Shown here in pieces: positions 35,087 through 43,140 of a stretch of 64,000 nucleotides of DNA (position 1 is the stretch's first letter; each line of letters opens with the position of its first letter). The stretch lies in NCBI RefSeq assembly GCF_009695635.1, contig NZ_VUNN01000001.1:124001-188000 (forward strand), given 5' to 3'. Origin of the DNA: Bullifex porci (GTDB taxonomy: Bacteria > Spirochaetota > Spirochaetia > Sphaerochaetales > Sphaerochaetaceae). The position numbers were made by a program, and so were the translations under genes. The notes under the pieces are model-generated. The model was not told the origin of the DNA, made no database searches, and saw nothing but the letters and a program-made list of their open reading frames with translations.

Positions 35087-35120
35087 AAAAATGAACGGGG
35101 TTGTGCCCCGTTTCATTTTT
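35087..35120 (-). terminator. intra-operon terminator after the ABC_sub_bind binding-protein gene
   Basis: ACGGGG (35095-35100) and CCCCGT (35106-35111) with flanking A/T pairing; TTTTT follows on the minus strand. Likely reduces readthrough from the binding-protein gene into the permease/ATPase genes. Confidence 0.85.
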
Positions 35121-35135
35121 ATAACACTTTACAGT

Positions 35136-36113
35136 TTATTTAATGTTTTTTCCATCCTTAATTAAGTAAGCTGCATTAGCTTTCATATCTTCAGGAATTG
35201 TAATGCCAAGCTTATCAGCTACATCAAGATTGATATAGAGCTCTAGGCTTGCTTCATCAAGAAGTGTCATACCTATTTCAGTTGGCTTTGTACCCTTGAT
35301 AACCTTCTCAATTAGCTGACCAGTTAAGAGACCACTCTTGTAGTAATCAAAGCCACCAGCTAAGAGTACATCTGTATCAAAGGAAGAGGTTGTATCTGCT
35401 GAGAATAGTGGCACCTTAGCTGCGATACATACATCTGAAAGAGCTGTGATAGCACTGATTACTGTGTTATCTGTTGCAACATACATTGCATCAACTCTAT
35501 CAATAATTGACTGTGCTGCAACTCTTACCTCTGCAGAGTTAGCTACTGCAACTGTGATAAGCTTAACTCCAGCTGCTTCAGCTGCTGCCTTCATAGCCTC
35601 CATTAGTGAGATACCGTTAGCCTCTGATGAGGTATAAACCATACCAACTGTTTTAGCACCAGTTAATTTCTCGATAAGCTCTAGGTGAGTTGCTACAGGA
35701 ACCATATCAGAAACACCACAAACAAGGTCATTACCTGTTAAGCCTGCACTTACTGGATCTGTAACTGATGAATATACTTGAAGAGTATTAGGAAGTGCAT
35801 TGAAGATTGCTTGAGCTGTTGGAGTTGCAATACCAACTGCTACATCTACCTTTTCTTCCTTGAAGAGAGCTGCGATAGAAGCACAAGTTGAGATATCACC
35901 ATTTGCATTTTCTTCCTTAATTTCATAAGGAATATCTGTTGTTGCCATGTAATCTGAAATACCCTGTGCAATAGCATCTAGTGCTGGGTGTGTTAGTAGC
36001 TTTGATACACCAATTTTATATGTTTTAGGTCCTGTTTCTTCCTTTGCACCTGAAGCAAAGATAGTTGAGACTGTTAAAAGAATTAATAAAGCAATAGTAA
36101 GTAGTTTTTTCAT
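35136..36113 (-). CDS. ABC transporter substrate-binding protein (ABC_sub_bind family)
   Basis: A 325-residue periplasmic binding protein of the ABC_sub_bind (TrpX-like) family, with two Rossmann-like lobes. The signal peptide ends TIFASGAKEETG, the same spirochaete-like pattern as the other binding proteins here. Family segments HPALDAIAQGISDYM and VGIATPTAQAIFNALP are present. GGAGGACAAAA precedes the ATG at 36113; the longer frame to 36152 lacks a good start. Ligand unknown; related systems bind tryptophan or other aromatic/small metabolites. Confidence 0.9.
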   Translation of the reverse strand: MKKLLTIALLILLTVSTIFASGAKEETGPKTYKIGVSKLLTHPALDAIAQGISDYMATTDIPYEIKEENANGDISTCASIAALFKEEKVDVAVGIATPTAQAIFNALPNTLQVYSSVTDPVSAGLTGNDLVCGVSDMVPVATHLELIEKLTGAKTVGMVYTSSEANGISLMEAMKAAAEAAGVKLITVAVANSAEVRVAAQSIIDRVDAMYVATDNTVISAITALSDVCIAAKVPLFSADTTSSFDTDVLLAGGFDYYKSGLLTGQLIEKVIKGTKPTEIGMTLLDEASLELYINLDVADKLGITIPEDMKANAAYLIKDGKNIK

Positions 36114-36249
36114 TTTTTGTCCTCCGATGTATGTTACTATACGAAGAAACATAAAAAATGTAAAGATACTATTTACAGAAACATTGGATATTTTTATAAA
36201 TAATTTTTAAAAATTATGATAACTATATTTTACATAAGAAAATAAAAAA

Positions 36250-36287
36250 GATAAAAAATTTTTAAGGAGCAACTAAATTGTTGCTCC
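36250..36287 (-). terminator. terminator after the acidic protein gene
   Basis: On the minus strand GGAGCAAC pairs with GTTGCTCC, followed by TTAAAAATTTTTTATC. Confidence 0.75.
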
Positions 36288-36296
36288 CGAGTCGAA

Positions 36297-36560
36297 TTAT
36301 TCAAAATCGAATGCTTCATCATCCTCATCTTCATAGAGAGAATCCTCGTCATCCTCTTCATCATCGTCGAAGGAAAAACCATCAGAGAATTCATCCTCGT
36401 CATCATCATCCTCAAAATCCTCTTCGCCATCCTCATCCCATGAAATAAAGTCATTTCCATATTCCTTATCATCATAGGTTTCATCTTCTTCATTATAGCT
36501 ATCGGAGAAATATCTTTCCTCCTCAAGATCTAAATCTTCATCGTCAAAACGTTTCTTCAT
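36297..36560 (-). CDS. very acidic small protein of unknown function
   Basis: An 87-residue protein of which 49 residues (56%) are Asp or Glu, with only four Lys/Arg near the start and one near the middle. Aromatic residues (Phe, Tyr, Trp) punctuate the acidic stretches. It has a good Shine-Dalgarno (GGAGGG), a stop just before a strong terminator, and a monocistronic layout, which support a real gene rather than chance. It is probably disordered and could act as a nucleic-acid mimic, chaperone or metal/cation binder; none of this is shown. The antisense and other-frame reading of the same repeat-like DNA is not a gene. Confidence 0.75.
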   Translation of the reverse strand: MKKRFDDEDLDLEEERYFSDSYNEEDETYDDKEYGNDFISWDEDGEEDFEDDDDEDEFSDGFSFDDDEEDDEDSLYEDEDDEAFDFE

Positions 36561-36670
36561 AAGCCCTCCAACATATATCCTAATTTATATAAGTATTTTG
36601 TACCACATTATTCGTCAAGAGAAATGTTAAAACATTTGAATCGTAATGCAAAAAATAGTAGTATTAGCGC

Positions 36671-37687
36671 ATGGTAAGATATATAGCACTTCCAATGGGT
36701 GAAGCTAGTGGCGTTGGACCTGAGATGATAATTAAAGCACTTCAGGTAGTAGACCATAAGGTTTATGGCGGTATAATTGTCGTAGGCGATTTAAATCTAT
36801 TTAAAAAGGTTGCACGTGATATTGAATTACCTCTACCTTTTACTGCCTATGTATCTTCTGATGAGGATTTAGCTAGTAGGCAAAAGGAGGGTGAGAATCA
36901 TATCTTTTATGATCTACAGCTAATCGATATGGATTTATTTAAGTATGGAGTTATTTCTGAAAATACAGGAAGAGCTACATATGCTTGTACAGCAAAGGCT
37001 GTACAGCTAATCCAAGATTCCTTTGCTTGCTCCCTAGTTACAGTTCCACTTGATGCTAGAGCTATTACAATGGCTGGCATAAAGGAAAATAGATACCAAA
37101 CTATGCTACCAGAATTCTGCTCTTCTGCTAGAGGACTTAACATGCTAGACTCCTCTGGTGTTAAGATATTTTCACATACACACCATGTTCCATTAAGAAA
37201 GGCCTTAGAGGATATTACCTTTGAAAAAATATTAGATACTATTATTCATGTTGATTCATTAACAACTAATGAAAGAGTATTTGATGTTGAAAAGCCTTTA
37301 GCTATTGCATCTGTAAATCCACACCATGCAGATAGTCTCTCCTATGATGATGAGGAGAGGGAGGTTTTAATCCCTGCAATAGAGGCAGCTCGAGCAATTG
37401 GAGTAAATATTGTTGGCCCAGTTAGTGGGGACCATCTTATGCATAGAGCCAAGAAGGGACTATATAGAGCTGTAATTGCTTTATTCCATGACCAAGCTCA
37501 TATCGCAGCAATGTCATTTGATTTCGAGCATACTGTAACCATTACCTGGGGTCTTCCATTTTTAGTTGTAGGTGTTGATAGAGGTGCAATGCTTGAAAGA
37601 GCTGGAAAGAATATGATGCAGCCATATAATCTTATCCAGGCTTTAAAAATTTCATATGAATATTTATTAGTAGGAGTAAATAGTTGA
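36671..37687 (+). CDS. PdxA-family dehydrogenase-like protein (divergent)
   Basis: A 338-residue member of the 4-hydroxythreonine-4-phosphate dehydrogenase family. The three metal-ligand His contexts of PdxA are retained (SHTHHVPL, VNPHHAD, LFHDQAH). The nearby substrate/NAD loops differ: GEASGVGPE replaces GDPAGIGPE, and VDRGAM replaces the usual PDHGTA. It may therefore be a paralogue acting on another substrate (as PdxA2-type enzymes do) rather than vitamin B6 synthesis. No ribosome-binding site is clear. The last four bases overlap the next gene (TTGA). Confidence 0.8.
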   Translation: MVRYIALPMGEASGVGPEMIIKALQVVDHKVYGGIIVVGDLNLFKKVARDIELPLPFTAYVSSDEDLASRQKEGENHIFYDLQLIDMDLFKYGVISENTGRATYACTAKAVQLIQDSFACSLVTVPLDARAITMAGIKENRYQTMLPEFCSSARGLNMLDSSGVKIFSHTHHVPLRKALEDITFEKILDTIIHVDSLTTNERVFDVEKPLAIASVNPHHADSLSYDDEEREVLIPAIEAARAIGVNIVGPVSGDHLMHRAKKGLYRAVIALFHDQAHIAAMSFDFEHTVTITWGLPFLVVGVDRGAMLERAGKNMMQPYNLIQALKISYEYLLVGVNS

Positions 37688-38805
37688 AAAATAAAATTTT
37701 AATTTATTTAGTTTTAGTGTTAACAATCTTATTAGCTGTTTCCTGTGCTTCAGGTATTAGTATTTACTATAACGTGCCAGCAGAGATTAATATGGGACCA
37801 TATAGAAATATAGCAGTTAGCTCAACTGTCCCATTTAAGGGAATGGCTAATCCACCATTTTTTGTTAGAGCAATTGATTTAGATGCCTTATGGGATACCT
37901 TAATAACCTCATCCTATGATGTTTCTATTAATAATAAGGTAGCTAATTATGCGACAACTAAATTAGTAAATACACTTGAGAAATCTGGTTTCTATAATGT
38001 TACAGGACCTGAAAAGACAGATGTTATTTTAAATGCATCTGTATTAGGTGTATCCTCAACAGAGGCTTTAGCTAAGAATAATATAGATGCTGTAATTATT
38101 CCAAAAATTACAAGCTTAACAATTAACGAATTTATTCAAAGCAGAAAGATTACAGAAAATGATTATAACAAGAAAGATAAGGATGGTAACCCAACCAAGG
38201 TAACTAAGATTCACTACTATCTTTATCAGAATGTTGATTTAGGCTTTTCATACACAATAATTGATGCAAAAACTCAAGCAGTTATTGCTGTAAAGAATTT
38301 TAACTCAAGTGATTCTAGAAGCTATGAGGTTGATAAATATGGCTTCCTAGCCCCAGATCCATATTACATGATTCAAACCATGATTGATTCCTATCAATAT
38401 TACATTACTAAGCAGCTAGTACCTACTACTGCAAGAAAGAATGTTTCCTTGATGGCTAATAAGCCAAAGATTAATTCTTTAGAAGCAGCATATGATGCAG
38501 CAAAGAATGGTTATACAGATAGAGCCGCTGAGCTATTTTATAAGGAATATGAAGCATCTGGTCATTTACCAAGTGGATATAATGCGGCACTATTAATTGC
38601 AGCAACTGGTAATTTAGATAAATCTATTGAGCTACTAAGAGAGCTTAGCAGAAAATATACAAGTAATGATGTTGAAAAGCTGCTATCAAACTTATTAGTA
38701 ATGAAGCAAAAGAATGATGAAGCTATGGAACAAATTGCTGGAAAGGTAAGTATTGATTACCAAAATAATACTCAAGATATATATCAAGTAATTATGGGTA
38801 ATTAA
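37684..38805 (+). CDS. lipoprotein of unknown function with TPR-like C terminus
   Basis: A 373-residue lipoprotein (lipobox AVSC) starting at TTG that overlaps the PdxA-like stop. The N-terminal ~240 residues look like an alpha/beta domain of the kind found in CsgG/TolB-N-like periplasmic lipoproteins (YRNIAVSS..., ANYATTKLVNTLEKSGFY). I did not recognise a named family with confidence; a DUF6340-like assignment is possible. Residues 255-350 carry two or three helix pairs resembling TPR units (AYDAAKNGYTDRAAELFYKEY). Followed two bases later by a 116-residue gene. Confidence 0.75.
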   Translation: MKNKILIYLVLVLTILLAVSCASGISIYYNVPAEINMGPYRNIAVSSTVPFKGMANPPFFVRAIDLDALWDTLITSSYDVSINNKVANYATTKLVNTLEKSGFYNVTGPEKTDVILNASVLGVSSTEALAKNNIDAVIIPKITSLTINEFIQSRKITENDYNKKDKDGNPTKVTKIHYYLYQNVDLGFSYTIIDAKTQAVIAVKNFNSSDSRSYEVDKYGFLAPDPYYMIQTMIDSYQYYITKQLVPTTARKNVSLMANKPKINSLEAAYDAAKNGYTDRAAELFYKEYEASGHLPSGYNAALLIAATGNLDKSIELLRELSRKYTSNDVEKLLSNLLVMKQKNDEAMEQIAGKVSIDYQNNTQDIYQVIMGN

Positions 38806-38806
38806 A

Positions 38807-39157
38807 ATGAAAAAGATAATTTTCAAAAATGATGATATTAAGTCATTAGTCGAAGGGAAGAAATGTGCAAGGCTTAGCTTTGGATTAAGTGATATAGTAT
38901 TAGAGGGAGTTTTAACAAAGCATTTTTCTCCAGCAGATACTAAGAAGGGCTTTGAGATGCTTAAAAGATATATATCCTCAAGCTCCTTTGAGGTTATAGT
39001 CTTAGATGACTTTGGCCATTCCTTAGCTTCCTCTAGCTATAAGGACGATATAATCATTTGGCTAAATGATCATCAGTGCAATGATGATTTCCCACTTTTG
39101 ATTATAACAGGTGGGGGACAGGAAGAATTACCTAACTTAATAGCAGATTATACCTAA
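38807..39157 (+). CDS. hypothetical protein, 116 residues
   Basis: No family recognised. Begins MKKIIFKNDDIKSLVEGKK; soluble alpha/beta composition with two hydrophobic strands (FEVIVLDDFG, FPLLIITGGG), which could form a small Rossmann-like fold. It is the last gene of the pdxA-like/lipoprotein operon, one base after the previous stop region, and is followed by the terminator 39227-39262. Confidence 0.65.
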   Translation: MKKIIFKNDDIKSLVEGKKCARLSFGLSDIVLEGVLTKHFSPADTKKGFEMLKRYISSSSFEVIVLDDFGHSLASSSYKDDIIIWLNDHQCNDDFPLLIITGGGQEELPNLIADYT

Positions 39158-39226
39158 AAAAGTTTAGGATAAATGGTATTAATTTTTCTTAATAATGTCC
39201 TAATAAATTTATAAATATCAAAAAAT

Positions 39227-39262
39227 GAGGGTAAATTGGTAGTTTTTACCCTCGTTTTTTTT
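39227..39262 (+). terminator. terminator after the 116-residue protein gene
   Basis: GAGGGTAAA (39227-39235) pairs with TTTACCCTC (39245-39253), then eight T. Confidence 0.9.
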
Positions 39263-39423
39263 ATTAGTTTATAGTTTTTAAGGCCATAAAATAAAGAAAA
39301 ACTGGTTTTTTCCTTTTTTCTTGAAAGTTAAAAACTAATTAAATACAATTTTCAAAGACAATAATTTTTTAATAGTAGTTTTAAATTGAGGAGCAGCTGC
39401 TCTAACAAATAAGGAGATATCAT

Positions 39424-40665
39424 ATGTTGCTGAACATGACTATTGCGAACTTTAAGTCCGTAAAGTCCCCTCAGACGATAAGCTTTGAAGCAATTAAGGA
39501 TAATCGTTTGAGTGAGAGTAAGGTTGTTAAGATTAACGAAAAGCTTAAAGCTATCAAAACTAGCGCAATTATTGGACCTAACGGTGCAGGCAAAAGCTCA
39601 TTTGTTAGAGCTTTGGAGGTTCTTAATCGTGTAGTAACTGCCGATGAAGAAAATGAAAATCCTCTAGCTGGAGCTCTTACGGGAACTGTATTTGCTTATG
39701 GCGTTGATAAAACAACACCTGCAACTATTTCTATTGATGTACTTTTGGAAAATGGTGATGGTAGTGATGAGAATCCTACTGTAATTGCTAGATATACCTT
39801 AGCAGCTAGTAAGGATAGAGTATTTGAGGAATCTCTATATCATATCTTCAATACATCTAAAAAGCTCATGTTTGAAAGAAAGTATGATGAGAGTGATAAC
39901 ACATATTCTTATCGCTATGGAAAGATGTATAGAGGTGAAAAGAAGCGTCTTGCAGCTAGAATTCCAGATTCAGCAGCTTTCCTTGGCTGGGCCGCAAAGA
40001 AGGGTGGTGAAACCTGCTCTCAGCTTTATTCTTGGTTTACTAATAGTCTTCACATATTGCCAATGGGTGTTAGTGCAGCTACTGAAAGCTATATCGCTCG
40101 TATGCTAACCCTCCATCCATCTTGGAAGGAGCAGCTTACAAACTTCTTCTGGGCAGTAGATATTACAGATATTAGAAGAGTTAATGTAAGAGATGATGGC
40201 AAGGTTGCATTTACTCACGTTTATATTAATGATAAAAAGGCAGATGGATATGCAAATCTATTCTCTCTTGAGAGCCTTTCCTTAAGACGTTTAACTTTAC
40301 TCGCTGTAGCATTCTTTGAGTGCTTTACTTCTCGTAAGACTTTAGTTATTGATGATTTTGGAATGCTTCTACATCCAGATGTTCTATGTCATCTTGTTGA
40401 GATTTTTGAAAGCTGTAATAAAGAAAGCCAAATGCTAGTTGTAGACTGTAATCCATCCTTATTAAAGGAAGGTTTATTAAGACGCGATGGTATTTGGTTT
40501 GCTCAAAAGGATCATGAATCTAGTACAACATATTTCTCACTTTCTGATTTCAAGGTTTCAAGAGGAAAGGTACAAACTAGAGAAAAGTATCTACAGGGTG
40601 CTTTTGGTGCACTACCTATCACAAGTGAGTTCTACTTTGTTGATTCAAAAGAGGAGGATAAGTAA
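39424..40665 (+). CDS. RloA/AbiLi-type AAA15-family ATPase with altered catalytic motifs
   Basis: A 413-residue ABC/SMC-like ATPase. The N terminus (MLLNMTIANFKSVK) and Walker A GPNGAGKSS (51-59) are intact. The C-terminal block RRDGIWFAQKDHESSTTYFS and the YLQGAFGALP end match the RloA/AbiLi group of anti-phage ATPases. Key residues differ: Walker B ends Asp310-Asp311 where Asp-Glu is expected, the switch region reads VDCN (340-343) instead of the His-containing form, and the signature is SLESLSLRRL (281-290) without its usual Gly. It may bind rather than hydrolyse ATP efficiently. Coupled by TAATG to the RloB-like gene. Function (phage defence or domesticated role) is inferred. Confidence 0.78.
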   Translation: MLLNMTIANFKSVKSPQTISFEAIKDNRLSESKVVKINEKLKAIKTSAIIGPNGAGKSSFVRALEVLNRVVTADEENENPLAGALTGTVFAYGVDKTTPATISIDVLLENGDGSDENPTVIARYTLAASKDRVFEESLYHIFNTSKKLMFERKYDESDNTYSYRYGKMYRGEKKRLAARIPDSAAFLGWAAKKGGETCSQLYSWFTNSLHILPMGVSAATESYIARMLTLHPSWKEQLTNFFWAVDITDIRRVNVRDDGKVAFTHVYINDKKADGYANLFSLESLSLRRLTLLAVAFFECFTSRKTLVIDDFGMLLHPDVLCHLVEIFESCNKESQMLVVDCNPSLLKEGLLRRDGIWFAQKDHESSTTYFSLSDFKVSRGKVQTREKYLQGAFGALPITSEFYFVDSKEEDK

Positions 40666-41294
40666 TGGCTACTAGAAAGAGAAGATCAACACCTTCAATG
40701 GGAACACTTTTACTTGTCACTGCTACTGAGGCAGAAGCAATTTACTTCTCTCAAATGAGAAAGGATTGTAGATATGCAAATCTTACTGTAATGCATAGTG
40801 GTGCAAAGACCCTAGCTGAGCACATTAGCTTTACTTCTAAAGCAAAGTTTAAGAATCGATTTGATGCAGCATTTGCTCTCTTTGGTTTTGATGATGTTAA
40901 TACTAATGTAGAGGAGGTTAAAAAGGCTGAGGAGGATTGTAAGAGTAAGAAGATTGGCCTTTGCTATTTTAATCCATCCTTCCACCTTTGGGTTTATCTA
41001 CACCTTGCAAAGCCAAACTCATTTATTATTTCTTCAGATGCTATGGCAAATGCTATTGCCTCTAAAATTGAAGGCTATGAAATAAGTAGTGAGTATTTAA
41101 TGACAAAGGGCCTTAACCTTCATATGCAGCTCTTCCCACGTCATGCTCAAGCAGATATTAATGCTAGAGATTACAATGTTATTGCTATGAGAGCCACAGG
41201 CTTAAAGGCAACTACTATGCCTGAATTAAATCAAAAGATAACAGAAATCTGTGGACAAGCAGATATGTCCCACAACACAAAAATATTTAAATAA
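40665..41294 (+). CDS. RloB/AbiLii-like protein with altered Toprim motifs
   Basis: A 209-residue partner of the upstream ATPase. The basic N terminus (TRKRRS), the strand-motif region VTATEAEAIYF (18-28), FGFDD (73-77) and FNPSFHLWVYLHL (102-114) line up with the RloB pattern of EGExTE, FDRDD and NPCFELWLLLHF. The NPxFxLW block is kept, but the Toprim Glu and the first Asp are replaced (Ala/Thr and Gly). The nuclease centre may thus be inactive or reshaped. The start overlaps the ATPase stop and has GAGGAGG upstream. RloB/AbiLii proteins pair with such ATPases in abortive-infection systems; here the role is open. Confidence 0.72.
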   Translation: MATRKRRSTPSMGTLLLVTATEAEAIYFSQMRKDCRYANLTVMHSGAKTLAEHISFTSKAKFKNRFDAAFALFGFDDVNTNVEEVKKAEEDCKSKKIGLCYFNPSFHLWVYLHLAKPNSFIISSDAMANAIASKIEGYEISSEYLMTKGLNLHMQLFPRHAQADINARDYNVIAMRATGLKATTMPELNQKITEICGQADMSHNTKIFK

Positions 41295-41300
41295 TTTTAT

Positions 41301-41328
41301 TTGGGCCCATTTCCTTGGGCCCTTATTA
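41301..41328 (+). terminator. hairpin after the RloAB-like pair
   Basis: GGGCCC (41303-41308) and GGGCCC (41317-41322) form a GC-rich hairpin followed by a weak TTATT tail, just after the RloB-like stop and 16 bases before the LuxR-type gene. Confidence 0.65.
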
Positions 41329-41338
41329 GGTAGGTTAA

Positions 41339-42238
41339 ATGACTTCGACATCAATACATCTTTTATTAACTATCATAGCTTTATCCATAGTATGTATGGA
41401 TTTAGCATTAGCTATAGTCTATAGCTGGTTTAAGAAAGTACCTTGGACAAAGATTTATATAGTTTTTGTTGCAAGTCTTTTAGGATGTATTGGTATGCAG
41501 ATGCTAGTATATTGGTCAGATATATCCTTTAATGGACTTACTAGCTTTGTTTTAATGACAATTTGGCGCTCTATCTTAGTCGCAGATGGTGCCTTTTTAT
41601 TAACCTTTATACCTTATTTCACAACGTGGATTATAGCTCACCCATGGAGAAATCCATATAAATCGATATTCTTCTCATGCTCCGCTATATACCTCGTTGT
41701 AGGCATAATATCAATTGTCCAGCCATATAATATGATGATTGATGTTATTGAATTTATCTTAGGTGGCTTTGTACTCTTTTTCTGTCTATTTGTACTACTT
41801 AAAAACTATAAGGGAATAGAAAATAGATGGGTTAGGCTAATTTCTAGAACAATTATTATTGCAGGCTTAATTATGATTCCAATCTCTCTATTTGGAATAT
41901 TTTTTAAAATAGTTAGAGAATCATTGTCTTCAATAATATATTTATGCTTTGGAATTATTATGCTTGTCTTCCTATTTATCGCAAATAGAAAGCACTTTGT
42001 TGAAATGAAGAGTGAGCCTGAAAAGCCAAGCATTGATGATTTTTTTGAGCATTATCACATTACAGATAGAGAGGCTGAAATAATTAAGCTAATTAAGCAG
42101 GGTAAGACTGCTAAAGAGATAGCAGCTGATTTAGATATCAGTGTTAATACTGTAAATAACCACATTGCTAATATATATTCAAAGACAGAGGTAAGGAGCC
42201 GAATCGATTTATTAAATTTATTCCAGGAGGGATGGTGA
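41339..42238 (+). CDS. membrane-bound LuxR-type transcriptional regulator
   Basis: A 299-residue protein with about seven N-terminal membrane helices (residues 5-215) and a C-terminal LuxR/GerE helix-turn-helix (about 235-299: ITDREAEIIKLIKQGKTAKEIA, then VNNHIANIYSKT). The sensor part has no recognised ligand domain. It probably controls genes in response to a membrane-sensed signal, perhaps the adjacent hydrolase, whose start overlaps its stop (TGATG). A hairpin separates it from the RloAB-like genes, so it is likely a separate unit. Confidence 0.88.
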   Translation: MTSTSIHLLLTIIALSIVCMDLALAIVYSWFKKVPWTKIYIVFVASLLGCIGMQMLVYWSDISFNGLTSFVLMTIWRSILVADGAFLLTFIPYFTTWIIAHPWRNPYKSIFFSCSAIYLVVGIISIVQPYNMMIDVIEFILGGFVLFFCLFVLLKNYKGIENRWVRLISRTIIIAGLIMIPISLFGIFFKIVRESLSSIIYLCFGIIMLVFLFIANRKHFVEMKSEPEKPSIDDFFEHYHITDREAEIIKLIKQGKTAKEIAADLDISVNTVNNHIANIYSKTEVRSRIDLLNLFQEGW

Positions 42239-43062
42239 TGGATTTTAATACTCCAGCTTGTTGGTATGAAGGAGTCTATAGAGATAAAGCAAGAGTCGTA
42301 AGTGCAGCAAGACCCTTTATGATTTGTAATAATAATAGCTCTGCAGTTTTATTAATCCATGGCTACGCAGGTTATCCTGGTGAATTAGTTCGTCCAGCAA
42401 TAGATATTGCAAAGTTTGGCTTTGATGTTTATTGTCCACGCTTACCTGGAATGGGAAGTAGTGGAAAGGATTTTTTATCATCTACTAGAGAGGATTGGAT
42501 TAAGACTATAGATAACGTACTCTCTTATTTAGATAAAAAATATAAGAGTATTTCTATTGTCTCTCACTCTATGGGAACGTTACTTGCTCTAATTGCTACT
42601 AAAAAGCATTCTATTGATAAAATTGTATTAGCAGCTCCTGCATTTAGTATGCCTCAATTGAAGAGCTATCAAATGAGACTAATATCAATTTTTAAGAAGG
42701 ATATAAAAATAGATTGGAAGCCAGATAATAGATATAAGCTTTACTATGAAAATGCTCCTTGTGATGATCTTGAGCTAGGTAAAGAGTATTGGTCTCATCT
42801 ATATCCAAAAAGATTATTAGATTTACTTGAATTAAAAAAAGAAGCTTTAAAGCTAGATAGCTTTAGCTCTAAGGTGCTTATAATAAAATGTGGAAGGGAT
42901 GTAGTAACAAGCCCAAATGGGTGTGATGATTACATACATTCCCACAATGTTAATGCGTCTATAGAGTATATAGAAAATGCAACTCATTTTGTTTATTACG
43001 ATATTGATAAGGAGGCAGAGGAAAGAGCTGTAAAGGCTACAGTTGAATTCCTTGCTAGATGA
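42238..43062 (+). CDS. alpha/beta hydrolase (monoacylglycerol lipase/carboxylesterase-like)
   Basis: A 274-residue alpha/beta hydrolase. The nucleophile elbow is SHSMGT, the oxyanion strand LLIHGYAGYPGE, the acid Asp in GRDVVTS and the catalytic His in ATHFVYYD. This layout and length fit bacterial carboxylesterases of the Est30/monoacylglycerol lipase group. AGGAGGG lies seven bases before the ATG at 42238, which overlaps the regulator stop; an in-frame ATG at 42232 is too close to the ribosome-binding site. Substrate unknown. Confidence 0.88.
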   Translation: MDFNTPACWYEGVYRDKARVVSAARPFMICNNNSSAVLLIHGYAGYPGELVRPAIDIAKFGFDVYCPRLPGMGSSGKDFLSSTREDWIKTIDNVLSYLDKKYKSISIVSHSMGTLLALIATKKHSIDKIVLAAPAFSMPQLKSYQMRLISIFKKDIKIDWKPDNRYKLYYENAPCDDLELGKEYWSHLYPKRLLDLLELKKEALKLDSFSSKVLIIKCGRDVVTSPNGCDDYIHSHNVNASIEYIENATHFVYYDIDKEAEERAVKATVEFLAR

Positions 43063-43140
43063 CCTGCTTCTAAGGTTGTATCTTTTTATCAAAGATAATA
43101 TTATAAAAACCGAAAATTTTTTTAATTAAGGAGCTTTTCG

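Noticed and set aside
36230-36526. 98-residue Met/Arg/Lys-rich frame overlapping the acidic protein
   Set aside because: Same strand, shifted frame of the GA-rich repetitive DNA; no ribosome-binding site, and the acidic frame has one plus a terminator.
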